Part shown: positions 46,222-57,997 of the stretch, piece after piece
How the letters are laid out: the number at the start of each line of letters is the position of its first letter
Numbering within the stretch: position 1 is the stretch's first letter
Origin: Aricia agestis
Taxonomy: Eukaryota > Arthropoda > Insecta > Lepidoptera > Lycaenidae
DNA length: 64,000 nucleotides
Direction: 5' to 3'
Assembly (NCBI RefSeq): GCF_905147365.1
Contig: NC_056410.1
Location: forward strand, 8,717,501 to 8,781,500
The notes under the pieces: model-generated
The model's input: the letters and a program-made list of their open reading frames with translations, nothing else
What the model was told of the DNA's origin: nothing
Database searches by the model: none
Position numbers and translations under genes: made by a program

Positions 46222-49200
46222 CATAAACATTATATTTAAACAGAATGGCACAACCATTAAACCCGACAAGGGTTTGTCCCGGTGCCATACGGTGGTTAGC
46301 TACGTACTACGTACGTATGTCTACGTCTAGCAAATCACTTTTTGAAACTTTAATTATTCTGGATGTTTTATTTATTTAAACACGTAAACCTGATAGGTGT
46401 TTTTCCTGTAATTTAGTTTCACGGATATGTTATATTTATAAACAGGGTTTATCAATTTAGAACTGACGTTCTAAAATGTCTAAAAAGTACGGAAATGGAT
46501 TCCTTATTCAAATGTGTAACGGAAGTAATATCTTGTTAAACATGATATGAAATATAAATACCCAATAAAATATGTGTCCGTTGGGGAACTTGGGATCGTT
46601 AGTCTTCTCTTAATCTTAATAGGAACATCAATTCAACCTAGTACCTATGAATAGATAAAGATTTAAATAATACGGCTTATGTCATAGGATACAGCCATTT
46701 AGGAATACCTTATCCAAGACATTTAAGTCTAGGGACTTAAATGTCTTTTATTTAGTTAGACTGGAAAGTATTTTAAAATGCAATTATTTGAAATTCAGAG
46801 CTATCCAAATCTCCTATCAGGGTTTTTAAATTCTGGATTATTTTAGTACATCATTGAATTCATTGACAAAAGTTTCATCAATTCTGGTAAAGGCTGGACT
46901 TTGCAATACGAGTATAAGTATATTTTTATGGTTTTACTACAAAGTTATAAGCGTAGCATGTTGCTCTACTTGGTACTCTAATCCTATTGTTGGCAGCGAC
47001 TCGTGGTAAAGGTTGCTCTATATCGGTTCAGCATTAGGAGTATTTTTACCGCGCTAAAGGAAGTTGACTGAGTGGTTAATGTTAGCACTCATGTCATTGA
47101 CCCTAGTTAGATATTCGATACACACATGATATCTGAAACTTAGGATTTTTTAGAAATCAACTACTAAATAAAAACTTTTTACTAATTAATTTAATTAACA
47201 AAAATGTACTTTGTATATAGTTCTAGTTATATTTTGTTCTTATTTGTCAACTGTTAAGCTAATTTTTCCAGCATATTAGGATTTAGGAACCAACGTTTTG
47301 TAATAATAACGTCTGACTTAGCGTGGATTTTATTTATTAGAAAGGAAAGTCCGAGTATCTTAGCTATACAACAAAAAAATTAAAAAGTTAAAAAAGGCTT
47401 TAAGCCTTCAAAAAATGTTTAGTCAGGGTACTCCTGATAGTGCTGAAAAAAATTGCGCCCTTTTGTTTGCCTTCAGTGCCCCTTTTTATCCGGCGCCGGA
47501 TAAATACACATACACAGACAAAATATAAAGTTATTATATTTTATCTGTGTATGTGTGCTATTTAAGGGACTCAAATTAAATTACTACTATCGATCGTAAA
47601 GAAAGTGTGACGTGGGAGGAACGCCCTAAAATAGCAATCAATACCATTAGAATCCTTACAAAAATTGTTAACTGCATCACCTAAGGGCTTCCGGATAGAA
47701 TTTCTTCTGGTGTTTTTTACCGAATGTATTGAAAGTTAATTATATTGTACGAGTAGTGTTCTTTCTAGCGTAAACTCTATAATATGTATTTATTGTGTAT
47801 AAATTGCAGAACGGCAGCCATATTTAACAATGACTATAATAATTATAATCCTAAAAGTTGATCTAATGTGTCTGTATAAACCACTAACTACGGAGTCGAA
47901 GGATTAAGATAATATTTGACATTTTACAAGAAAAGGAGTATGGACATAGAATAAGTAATTTTATCCCTGACAAAATAAAAAGGTGTAGACAGTGAAACAA
48001 TTCCCTAAAAGTCGTAAACTTAAGTTTAAACTTTTGTTTATCTTCCCCTTTAAGCTTATTTAAATCCCTAGCCAATGTCTATATTCTCTATTCTCTATTT
48101 CCTATAGAACATGAAACTTTACGCTTTTGCTTACACATTCCTGGCTAGCATATATATTCTCTATCTCTACTTCCTAGCCCTCAGCACTTCCTGGTAATCC
48201 TGGCAGCAGCCGGCACATGGTAATCGGTATTGATACGGTGATGATGTAAAAGATACAGCGGTGAGAGAGCAACGATCACCTCGACATTGGCGTCGCGCCG
48301 CGCCGGGCTATTTCCGTCCTGCGCCTGCGCATACGTACTCATTGTGTCGTAAACAAAGAATTTATTGTAATATATGATTTATTGGCTCACTATACTTTAT
48401 ATTATAGCCTCGTAATAAGTAGGAAATTGGTGGATTTATCAATATGTTCTAATTTGATTTTCATGGTGTACGTTTATCATAATATATTCTACTATTAAGA
48501 TGTTATTGTCCAATTATCTTAAATGTAGCTTTTCATTGTTTCTTAAATTATAATATAAAAAATCCAAAACTAGCTTAAAATTTATGACAGTTTTGCTGTC
48601 GGAAAAACTTTTGTAAATTTAGATGTTTACGACGTATATTAATAAAAAGTATTTCGTGTAATTAGTAGTTTACTTTGTAGCGAGCTGACCTACATAGAAT
48701 GTAACAAATAAAGTCAAAGAACGCGTAAAATTAAAAATAAAGTTTGTTGCTTGTAGACTGTGTCGATGGTCGAAAATAAAAGTTTGCAAAAATGAGTCAT
48801 ATCGGTTATAAAAATTATGAGTTTTCTTTCCTGAAACTTTTTTTATTTAGATGTTCTTTCTAATTTTTTATGTTGAAATTTAGAGATTTATAAAACTGTA
48901 CATTATTGAAATAAAGTCCGCAATCTACGCTTTGATAAATGATCTCTCATCACAAGTGTCTCAGAATATCGACCAATATTTTTATTATTAGATTTACTGA
49001 AAAATTCGCATACCAACCTTGGGCTGTAAATAGTTTCCTTGTACATACATTCATAAAAATAGTACTTTATACTTTTGTTTTTATTATATTCCTAGTTGCT
49101 ATTTATGAAGACGTGTATTTGCACTATAGGGGAACGCTTAACAAGATTAACTATTTATTTTAATATTCATTATAATATATTAGATAAATATGACTTGTCT

Positions 49201-49781
49201 ATTGCTAGAATTATTGAAAAAATGAATTGAAAAAAGAAAAGATTGACTGACAAATGTCAAAAATGTTCATTCTTTTCTTTTTTCTCTAAAATTAAGATAT
49301 GGATCGTTTAGGCAGTAGTGATTGGTTTCTTTTCAATTTTTTACAGGCTAAATAGGTACATTTTGAATACCTATAATTTGTCACAATACAAAATTCAAGA
49401 TTTCTAAAAAGCATCAGTCTACGCTTAATATTGCAATCGTGGGCGAAGATAGAGCTGTTATTAACAAATTGTTTGTTTAAAAAACTATAAATATGTCATA
49501 TGGATTAAATTTTACGCAATAACCTACTCCCAATATTTTGTCTCGGTGTTGGTAATATCACTTGTTCGGGAGTTTCTAAACAATAAATCATGTTAGGGGG
49601 TCAGTACAAAAAAGTCAACATCGTTTGTGACCACAAGTTGGTAATGGCTGCTAATGTAAACACAACCATTTTTGGAATTGTCATGAATTCATGATTCATA
49701 GTGTTAGTTACTCAAATTTTTAATAACTATAGTATCAAATCATTAGGATTTGACTTTCAGTTTTTCAATGTATGTTAGACT
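46222..49781. other. Unassigned AT-rich sequence with one long hairpin
   Basis: No exon or known repeat. A hairpin at 47507-47556 pairs ACACATACACAGACAAAATA with TATTTTATCTGTGTATGTGT around a short loop. A GC-rich patch at 48280-48330 (GCGTCGCGCCGCGCCGGGCT) is isolated. The frames at 47884 and 48939 show no domain. Confidence 0.35.
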
Positions 49782-49985
49782 AGATGACGCCCATAACTCC
49801 GTTGCACCAAAATTCGTTTAAATCGCGGAAGAAACGAAAGTTTTTTAGGATAAAAAGTATCAAAGTATCTGCATACCAAATTACATCAAAATCAGTTCTG
49901 GGTTTAAGCGTGAAGAGGTAACAATAAACAGACAGACGGACAGATAGACACACTTTTGCATACCTATTTTAAAATATTACGCTAC
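49782..49985 (-). mobile_element. Family D retroposon tail (minus)
   Basis: TAGATGACGCCCATAACTCC, TTGCACCAAAATTCG, TGGGTTTAAGCGTGAAGAGG and ACAGACGGACAGATAGACAC in order, as in the other minus copies. The part after the internal TATC block is diverged. Confidence 0.65.
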
Positions 49986-50011
49986 GCTATACTTTCTGAA
50001 TTAGGCCTACT

Positions 50012-50138
50012 CGAAAACGTTTTGAGACTCAAACAATCGGATGGGAATGCCGCGTCCTGCTCTAACAACGTAATTTCTCGTTTGTTAGAGTAGGACGCGG
50101 CATTTTCGTACGATTGTTTGAGTCTCAAAACGGTTTCG
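50012..50138. repeat. 127-bp foldback element
   Basis: CGAAAACGTTTTGAGACTCA on the left is inverted as TGAGTCTCAAAACGGTTTCG on the right, and pairing continues through CCGCGTCCTGCTCTAACAA to the centre. Arms are about 58 bases with few mismatches, so the transcript would fold into one long hairpin. Confidence 0.8.
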
Positions 50139-50352
50139 TGGTACAGCCACAGGTTAAAGACTCTGAAAATTCTCATGAAATGTCAAAACGACGTTCAACT
50201 TCATGTTTAGGTTTGATAGAAAGGAAAGAAAGATCAAGGATCGAAGCCACATCAATGTTGCATTTTAGCAGTAGAATTGGAGAGACTGTTTTTCGCGTGC
50301 AATATAAAATTCTGCCATTGCGGAACCGAGCACACTTAATATGAAGTAGTCT

Positions 50353-50487
50353 AATAGCTATGTCCACACTATGCGCTTTCGTTTTTAATTTTCGTCATCA
50401 TTCACTAATTGAATGCGCACAGCACAGTTGACTGCGCTATAACGCATGCCCTTGACGAACAGAAAAAGGCACAGTGTGGACAAAGCT
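50353..50487. mobile_element. Family H MITE, short copy
   Basis: Ends TAGCTATGTCCACACTATGC and the inverse of TTAGCTTTGTCCACACTGTG, with GACTGCGCTATAACGCATGC inside as in 27931-28151. About 85 bases of the longer copy are missing from the middle. Confidence 0.75.
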
Positions 50488-50559
50488 AATTCACGCCTCA
50501 GGAAAATCCGTTCCGTAGTTTTAAATATCGAAGCATAGTATAATATGGCAGCGTGAAGC

Positions 50560-51155
50560 GCTTTTTTAGGGTTCCGTAGCCAAATGACAAAAAACGGAAC
50601 CCTTATAGATTCGTCATGTCTGTCTGTCTGTCTGCCCTTCCGTATGTCACAGCCACTTTTCTCCGAAACTATAAGAGATGTACTATTGAAACTTGGTAAG
50701 AAGATGTAGTCTGAGAACCACATTAAGATTTTGATACAAAAATGGAAAAATAATGAAAAGTTTTAGGGGTCCCATAGGTACAACTGTAAGAATTTTTTCT
50801 TTCATCTAACCTATGCGTGTGGAGTATCTATGAATAGGTCTTCAAAAATCATATTGAGGTTTTTAATATAATTTTTTTCTAACCTGAACCGAGAGACCCT
50901 CTTCCAATGTGGTAAAATATGTCCCCCCCCCTTCTAGGCTCTAACTTCATGATAAGTCTAAAAAAAATATATTATGATGTACATTACTATAGAAACTATA
51001 GCAAGTACTTTTTTATACGTCATAAATGGTAAACATTATTTTAACTTTCACTAAATAAACTGAAACATAAAAATAAATCAAAAACCTTTTAATTTCATAG
51101 AAATAAACCTCATTGCTGCTGCGGAACCCTTCATGGGCGAGTCAAACTCGTATTT
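50560..51155. mobile_element. Repeat related to families A/B
   Basis: Starts TTTTTTAGGGTTCCGTAGCC with AAACGGAACCCTTATAGATT and a CTGTCTGTCTGTCTG run, and ends GCGGAACCCTTCATGGGCGA and CAAACTCGTATTTTT. The GGTTCCGT/CGGAACCC ends match the families above, but the interior is different. It is non-coding. Confidence 0.55.
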
Positions 51156-51221
51156 TTTGACTATGTTTTAATTTCTTTCGACTATAACAATAAACAAACA
51201 TGGACGGCTGAGTTTCCATGT

Positions 51222-51575
51222 ATAATAGCTCCCACACCGGTTTCGGTGACGGTGGCCGGTTTCATTGAAACCAGGCCAGCTACGCAGGAGTTATTTTATA
51301 GTGCCCAAGTGTGTGCGCAGTACACAAGAGCACTCTCTATTCCTTTCATAACCCAGTGGGACGGAAGACCGACACGACCGGTGAGAGATCAGGCGCAGGA
51401 CCAACTTTTTACATGCCCATCCGACGCATGGATCATCTTACTTGTCAGACAATCAGGTGATCAGCCTGCATTGTCCTAACCAAACTTGGAAATAACATGT
51501 TTCCAACGCGGGAATCGAACCCACGACCTCCGAGTCAAGAGCCGCGCTCTATACCACTAGACCACGGAGGCGTTA
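51222..51575 (-). mobile_element. SINE1, full-length tRNA-derived SINE
   Basis: On the minus strand it begins with a tRNA-like head (CCTCCGTGGTCTAGTGGTAT as box A region, GGTTCGATTCC as box B). A body follows with TCTGACAAGTAAGATGATCC, CTGCGCCTGATCTCTCACCG and ATTTCATTGAAACC-like pieces, ending GGAGCTATTATACA. AGTTTCCATGT is duplicated on both sides (51211-51221 and 51576-51586), which fixes the ends. The head does not close into a complete acceptor stem, so it is a SINE and not a working tRNA gene. Fragments lie at 58559-58655 and 59284-59352. Confidence 0.85.
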
Positions 51576-51944
51576 AGTTTCCATGTGATGTTTCACGCGC
51601 GATGCCGCCAGCGATGTCCGACCACATTTAATTATATCCGCTATGCTCCATTTTCCCGCACCGGCTTCCGCGACGCCTCCCGCCAAGTCAGATTGACATG
51701 ACTGCGGCTTTGTTCGCTATACTCAAAGCCAAAAAAATAGTTTTTATGGATATTTCACACTATAAGTTAGGTATAACAGTCAGTGCTTACTACTGATAAC
51801 TTAAAAGTACTATTTGAAGAACATTTGCGGTGAACAGAAAATGGAAATATATTGGATACTTTTATACGACATAACATAATTATATATTTTGAGATGTAAA
51901 TTTATTAATATTTAAACTTATCCGTAAATCAGGAACGTTTAGAC

Positions 51945-52237
51945 CAGGGCTCACCAAATGGCGGACCGAAGTCCGCATCCGGACCGCTGTCCCATTGTGT
52001 GCGGACCAAGCATTTTCGAAGATGAACGTCGTTTAAAAATAAATTTCAGTCTCCACTTACTCATAAACATGACCAGAATTTAATTATTAAACTTTTCTAA
52101 ACAATTGGCATTTTTCTCTTTGATATGTAATTTTCGTAATTACCTTTGTTTAAATTTTTTTTAATAAAATGTGTGGACCGCGAAGGTGATTTAATTTCAT
52201 AAAGCGGACCCCAAGCGAAACAAATTGGTGACCCCTG
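51945..52237. mobile_element. hAT-like MITE (293 bp)
   Basis: Left end CAGGGCTCACCAAATGGCGG and inverted right end AATTGGTGACCCCTG. CAGGGGTCACC termini are typical of hAT elements. The outside sequences GTTTAGAC and GTTTTCAA agree only partly, so the 8-bp duplication is uncertain. A single end of the same family is at 21124-21199. Confidence 0.7.
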
Positions 52238-52835
52238 GTTTTCAAACTTGCGTACTTTGCTGACAGGCTTTAGAACCGAGTAAGTAACATATTAAAGCCA
52301 CATCAAATTTGTCAAAGATCGTATTTGACTATAGAACAACAAAATCCATCCTTGTAAACTGCACTGCGCCAAACTTGTTGCCACGGGGAATCCCCGGGAA
52401 TAGTAACATTGACATATTTTATTTATACTGAATGGAAATGCTGAGCCAAAACTTAAATAACATCCAATTATACTCGACGTTGATAAACAAGATTGGACAT
52501 TAACAGACCGCTTCCGTCTGAGCGACAACGAACACTGTTGAAAAGGTATAAAAAACCATTGTTTTAGGGAGAAGTGACAAAAAGAATATTATGTAGAATA
52601 GTCGAATAAAATATTTTCTTTAAATGTGCTTTCTCCTTATCTCCAGAAAACAGTAACAAAATTGCATTTTTCTGTACCTATAATTGACCTACAACTGTTA
52701 ACCACCGCACCGTTGAAATATTGTGCAATTTATTGTAGGTACTATCGTTCTACGCAATCTGTGTCTATAAAAACAATAGCCTGCATTTATATCATGTCAT
52801 TAACATCACAATGAAACAATTGTTGAAATCTTTTT
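52238..52835. other. Unassigned sequence
   Basis: No gene or repeat recognised. Frames at 52292 (minus) and 52626 show no domain. Confidence 0.35.
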
Positions 52836-53098
52836 AATAATAATAATATCTATGGACGCTTCACACCACGTCAGTCTGGCCCCGTGCTAAGTACCTAAAG
52901 GACTTGTGTTACAGGTACCAGACAACGGAAATATATTTAATACTTTTATACTATACATATATTTAAGATTTTTATTATATCATACACATATTTAATACAC
53001 ATCCAGACCCGGGAACATTGAAAACTTTTTGTTCCGTCGGCGGGATTCGAACCCGCGACCCCCGGCTTGAGCTACCGATGCGCTCACCACAGAGGTCG
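52836..53098 (-). mobile_element. SINE2, tRNA-derived, minus copy
   Basis: On the minus strand a tRNA-like head (CTGTGGTGAGCGCATCGGTA, then GGGTTCGAATCCCGCC as box B) is followed by GAACAAAAAGTTTTCAATGT, an AT-rich middle, CCGTTGTCTGGTACCTGTAA and TTAGCACGGGGCCAGACTGA. It ends with a TATTATTATTATTA tail. A plus copy with the same order is at 59979-61083. Confidence 0.8.
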
Positions 53099-54245
53099 TC
53101 AAGAATTAAATTACTATTTACGGCACATAAATTTTATTCAACAATGGAAAGAAAATCTTGATCTCCACACCTGTAACCGCTACGGCGTAGCGCCCTCGTA
53201 GCCCTCTACGCGCAACTTTTATGACTTTGTTTACAATACAATTACTATTTAAACAATGTATAATACATAGCAGTATACAGCTGTTTTATGTTATACGAGT
53301 ACACATGTATTATTTGCGAGTTAATAGCGGTGGCTGGAGAGGGATCAAACGGTATATTCCGTTCTTCAATTAGGGGAAACGCAATTGGCAGAGTTCCCGA
53401 ACACTTGTTGTGCCGATTTGCGCCTTGATTCCGGACCAGTTACCTCCATTTATGGTCGCAATAAAAAAGTTATTTGTGTAGAAAACATTTTGACAATATC
53501 TACAAAAGAAAATTATTCGTAAATGGACAAAAACTTGTAGCAATATTCGTTTTTGTATAGAAAATATAACAGATATCCTTTGTCGCCTTGATCGTACTAT
53601 TTTCTTGTCAAGCTAATTGAACAAGTGGTTGTTGTCTTGAAGAGCGATAATATGGCATTTGAAATTATTAAAAACCGTGATAGTTAAATTTCTATTCTGC
53701 GTAGATTGTAGAGTATTTTAGTGGGGTTTCTTTTAATTAATTAATTATTATTATATAACCTATTATACTAGCAAAACTTGGCAGATTAGAAGTTTTTAAA
53801 ACAACAACAAACAAAAGAAATGCAACAACAGAGCTTTTGTTGGCATATAATTTAAAAATTATATGCGTTTAGTAATTAGTAGGCAGGTATCTCTTTTGTT
53901 TCTACATATTTTGGTGTTTTAAACGTAACAATTAACATTTTTAATGATAAAAGAATAGGAAAACAATGCTATAAAATATGTTAACGACGAGACGAGACAG
54001 AATTTCAATCACTCTCTGCTGTATTTTCTTTTGAGTTACCATTTCAAAACAAATAAACTATGTATTCAAAATTTTCCTATGCTTTTGCGTCTACCAATAC
54101 TCAATCTGTTTTTGTATAAAAAGTGCATACGTATTTGTATTTATAGTTAGCTGTAAAACTGCGGATGTGGCGACCTTGCGTGCCATCCACATCATTTAAA
54201 ACGTCACGACAGACACTAACTAAATAGTTCATGGGATTTCGATAT
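53099..54245. other. Unassigned AT-rich sequence
   Basis: Nothing recognised. A short self-complementary stretch (GCATATAATTTAAAAATTAT then ATGC) lies near 53843. Confidence 0.35.
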
Positions 54246-54443
54246 ATCCACACTAATATTACAAATGCGAAAGTGTGTATGTCTGTTACCTCTCCACGCC
54301 CAAACCACTGAACTGATTTTGCTGAAATTCGGTATGGATATACTTTGAGTCCTAGAAAAGGACGTAGGATACTTTTTCTCCCGGAAAAATTTACGGTTCC
54401 CGCGCGATAAACGATTTTGACGCAACGGAGTCGTGGGCATTTG
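54246..54443 (+). mobile_element. Family D retroposon tail
   Basis: CACTAATATTACAAATGCGA, CTCTCCACGCCCAAACCACT, GATATACTTTGAGTCCTAGA and TCCCGCGCGATAAACGATTT in order. The minus-strand frame at 54216-54440 is its antisense. Confidence 0.7.
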
Positions 54444-55660
54444 GTGGTTTATATTTTATATAGTTTGATCTGTAATAATTGAATGTTATTGTGATCGTTC
54501 GGTCATTTGAAGAAAAATATCATTGTTTCAATCATTTGTGTGTGAAATGAAATGAGAGAAAACAAAATTTGAACATTAATGTTGTTTGTTTTATGTAACG
54601 TACAATGACTAGGCGTCAAAAATATTCATTGTTGTGTTCATTCCGAAATTTATAAGATGCATATTCGTTAAATGCTGTCAGTGATGTCGGCAGACGCCAT
54701 GTTTTGTTAATTACTGGTGCCAAATGCCAAGTAAACAAACCGCGGAATTGGCAGCTCGCTAACTTTCATCCTCATAGTATGTAAGGTTTCGTAGTTAGCT
54801 CTCATTAATACCGCGTTTACATTGAACGCTAAACAGACGAACACTGCATCGAACTTTTACAAAGATAAAAACGGATCGCCTCGTGATGCGAGCTATTAAA
54901 TTATATTGGATTCTTTGAAATGCTTCGAGACTCCGAGCACGAGTGCCTCAAACGCACACATTAATGTTCACATTTGTATTGTGAATAAACATCGTAATGT
55001 AGCAGATAAACTAGGATGGGAGCCAAGACGAAAATATGCCCCGCCGCGTTTTTCCATTGGATTTAGCGGTTTGGAAACGGGCAGTACTCCTAGCTGTCAG
55101 CCATTGTCGAATAAAATATGCCGGGCAGCGAAGCTGCAGCGAATGATCTCCACGATTGTTGTCTTTGTGTTTTATGTTTATGCGATGTTTATATTCAGTA
55201 GACTGTTGTAGCACTGTGTCCCTACACTAGTAAAGTGATTGATGTACCTAATTGCGTGTGGTGCATGTTTGTTTGTCTTGCAAGGTCACGTGGTCATCGT
55301 CCGTCGGCGGACGGGGCGTCGCACGCGCGTTATGTACGGAAATTTTCATTGAAGCCCCGGTTATATTTACATCGGCACATATATGTACGTAATGCGCGCA
55401 CTTCCACTGACGTAGGCCGGACCTGCGCCGGCAGATCGATCCGCCGGTGTTTACGCGGCCGTGTAGTGTTCGGTGTTAACTTATTAAGTAGTCCTGGCGC
55501 AGGAGATGGAGGTGGTGTGTGTGAGTGGTGACTGGTGAGGCGGCCGGACACGGGCGGTGTTTACGTCGCGTCGTCGGCGTGTGAGCGGGGCAGGTGAGCG
55601 CCAGTCGCGCCGGCGCGCTATTTGTGTCGCATCGGTTACATAAAACAGTCGTGTCCTCAC
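54444..55660. other. Presumed intron sequence, GC-rich from about 55250
   Basis: Downstream of the exon donor on the minus strand. Composition changes from AT-rich to GC- and CpG-rich near 55250 (GCGCCGGCAGATCGATCCGC, 55430-55449). No repeat recognised. The overlapping frames at 54906-55551 on both strands reflect the GC bias. Confidence 0.4.
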
Positions 55661-55738
55661 CTCCTCTATCTTGAGGCTCTTGTGGACCACCTTGCGGGTG
55701 ACCATCGTCTCGTACGTCTCCTCGATTGTCTCCGCCAT
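55661..55738 (-). CDS. Putative first coding exon (26 codons) with consensus donor
   Basis: On the minus strand the ATG at 55738-55736 has a strong start context (GCAACCATGG) and encodes 26 residues beginning MAETIEETYETMVTRKVV. The exon ends at GAG|GTGAGG (donor bases 55660-55655) in phase 0. The longer frame past the donor is intron. The same strand and the same phase as 24248-24379 suggest two alternative starts of one gene, possibly tropomodulin, splicing to a shared exon to the left of the window. The distance between them (about 31 kb) would be intron holding the errantivirus. No domain lies in these 26 residues, so the product is not certain. Confidence 0.55.
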
Positions 55739-56050
55739 GGTTGCGATACGCGGGTTGCGCGGGCGTCGCGCTCGGCTGTGTCGGCGGTACTGAACAGGGC
55801 ATGGTTATTTTTAGTTTTTGGTCGCCCGTTGGCGTGGTGCGCCTGACTCGGCCAAACTTTCGGGAAACGCGGGTTTTGGGGTTGATCCGAGTCAAGGGAC
55901 TCGTTTCGTGAATTAAAATCACCAAGCGAGGCGGTCGTCTCTTTTCCTCGATTCGAACTTGGGAATTTCGTCGAGAGAACGTTTTCAAGGGTGACCATTA
56001 ATAAATTGTAAAATATAGTTGCAGCCCGTGCCAGCGACCTGCAATAAAGG
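55739..56050 (-). promoter_or_regulatory. Putative 5' UTR and core promoter
   Basis: Reading leftward, CpG-rich sequence leads to the ATG at 55738. TTCAGTACC at 55787-55795 (minus strand) contains an arthropod initiator-like TCAGT about 53 bases upstream of the ATG. No TATA box was seen at the right distance. This is a weak call that rests on position and composition. The overlapping frames at 55476-56082 on both strands are not genes. Bases 56051-56511 beyond it are AT-rich with nothing recognised. Confidence 0.35.
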
Positions 56051-56511
56051 CAAATTATGATTAAAGCGAATGTAGAGTTCACAAAAAGCTTTATTGCCGA
56101 AATAAATCACCGTCTACCTAGTGTAAAATGTTAATACGGTACAAATGTAGATAGTTATAAATAAAATTTAAAAAGGTTATTAACGAAAACATTTGGCAAA
56201 AAAATCGTTTTATTTAAAACTTTCTAAGCTGAGTAGGTAATAATTTATAACGCGAACCTACGGAAAGTAGGTACGTGAAGCCGTAGGTAGATCTTGAAGC
56301 TTCAACGGCTCAACGCTTTTCGAGTTGAACTTTATAATTTATTTTTTCTTTCCTAAACTAAATGAAAATTTTAGCGAGTTATGCACTTGAGGAATACTTA
56401 GTTATTTAGTTAGGTTTCTTTTTTTTTGCAACTTATACAGAAAACTCCTTTCTAAGGTGCTTTCTACCAATCCTTGCAGTGCAGCGTGTGAATCTGATAA
56501 TACACTGATAT

Positions 56512-56693
56512 TGGCGCAGCGCAGACGACAGACTATCCGTGACGCACTTTTTAGTCCGTGGAAATAGAACGTATGCAATTATATGCAGTAACACACACGA
56601 CGCGCAGCGCAGACGTGTGCGTTACTGCATATAGGTTCTATTTCCACGGACTAAAAAGTGCGTCACGGATGGTCTGTCGTCTGCGCTGCGCCA
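56512..56693. repeat. 182-bp near-perfect foldback element
   Basis: TGGCGCAGCGCAGACGACAG on the left is inverted as CTGTCGTCTGCGCTGCGCCA on the right. Pairing continues through ATCCGTGACGCACTTTTTAG and GTCCGTGGAAATAGAAC to a centre at about 56603, with a GCGCAGCGCAG repeat of the end motif inside. Two small mismatches were seen in about 85-base arms. It is probably a foldback DNA element. Confidence 0.85.
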
Positions 56694-57364
56694 TTGTGTG
56701 CACACGTATGCTTATAGCAATCTAGTCGAAAGAACAGATTAACAGCTGTTCATCAGCTGTTCCTTTAATGTAAGTATGTAAATTAAAAGAATGCACCCAC
56801 TCAGTTGCTGCAATTTTCCCAGATTTTCCAACTTCCAGGTTACAGTATTTCCATCACAATCACTCAAAAGGCTGCTATTAAATGCTAATTTAATGTTTGA
56901 TAAGGTGATGCATTTAATTCCTGGAAAAAAATTATAGGGCTCCTGCGCAGTAGGCGAATTTTGGCGCATCGAAACTCTTGATGTCAACCCCTTGTAAATA
57001 AAGTGCTATGATTAAATGCCTGCGAATATATCAGAAGCAGTCATACATCTGTTTGCTTTGTGATTTAAACGAGACTCATGATTCTATTTACAGCACATTT
57101 ATTATTGCAGAATTGTACCGAGATAATTTATAAAGTTTATGGAAGTCTTGAACATTGTCGGATGAAAATAGACGTCGTCAACAACATGGAAAATTGTTGT
57201 GAAAAGACGAAACGAAAACACGTTTTAAAAGCATGTAATTTTTATAATTGTCTAGTGGCTACATGCCCGGGAGAAATGTTTTCCAGTGGAAAAGCGATTG
57301 CTCACGGCACTGTGACTAATGCTCAATGAAAGAAAAACAAAGACATCTTATTAAATGCTCTTAA
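56694..57364. other. Unassigned sequence
   Basis: No repeat found. An 83-codon frame at 57078-57329 holds several Cys residues (NCCEKTKRKHVLKACNFYNC) but matches no family I know. TTAA of the next element starts at 57361. Confidence 0.35.
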
Positions 57365-57787
57365 GGGGGCGACTAACTAACCCTAAAGGGTCGGTTTTAT
57401 AATTCATATTTTTACTTGAAAATAAGCCCCCAATTGTTTCATTTTTTTAAATAAGATACGACATTATATTTCTGAGAATTCGATCTGAGCAAAAACACGA
57501 TATCTTAAAATTTACTCGATAGAAAAAAATCACAAAGATGCATCTAATTCTCACGAATTTTCATTTATTGCCATAACCGTGCATTGAACTAAGTTAATAT
57601 TTTAACACATTGTATAAAATTCTATCATCGACCTAGCGGATTTTTAAAATGTAAATTTATCGAGTTATTGAGAAAAAACTAATTTGGCGATGAATCCTCG
57701 TCGTTCTTTTTCACCTGGCATATGAAAGACGGGCGTGAGTGTGAAGAGAGAAGGACGATGTTAGATTTTTGGGGTTAGTCGCCCTCT
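57365..57787. mobile_element. 423-bp TTAA-flanked element with GGGCGACTAAC ends
   Basis: TTAA at 57361-57364 and 57788-57791. The left end is GGGGGCGACTAAC and the right end is the inverse of GAGGGCGACTAACCCC. It is non-coding. A piggyBac-type TTAA duplication is possible, but its ends are unrelated to the 473-bp pair at 935 and 19307. Confidence 0.7.
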
Positions 57788-57914
57788 TAAGTGGTTGATC
57801 ACAATGAGTTAAAGATAAATATGATATGACACAATAAGGTTTTTAATTTTCGCGCTTTATAAAATTCATAAGACTTTAGTTACAATTATTGTAACTAGAT
57901 TTGCGTATTTGTGA

Positions 57915-57951
57915 AAGGGAAGTCCCACAGGTTATTTGTGGGACTTCCCTT
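57915..57951. repeat. Perfect short hairpin 1
   Basis: AAGGGAAGTCCCACA pairs with TGTGGGACTTCCCTT around a 7-base loop. A second hairpin follows 20 bases later. Confidence 0.85.
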
Positions 57952-57970
57952 GAACAAAGACACGCAACGT

Positions 57971-57997
57971 GTACGATACCTGTAACAGGTATCGTAC
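57971..57997. repeat. Perfect short hairpin 2
   Basis: GTACGATACCTGT and ACAGGTATCGTAC are exact inverses separated by one base. Bases 57998-58558 beyond it show no gene or repeat. The frames at 57932-58444 have no domain. Confidence 0.85.

Noticed and set aside
51497..51572. tRNA gene (minus strand)
   Set aside because: Box A and box B are present but the acceptor stem does not close, and the segment continues into a SINE body with its own target duplication.
55476..56082. Long minus-strand and plus-strand ORFs over the GC-rich promoter
   Set aside because: They overlap each other on both strands, follow from GC bias, and run across the splice donor at 55660. Only the short ATG exon has splice support.
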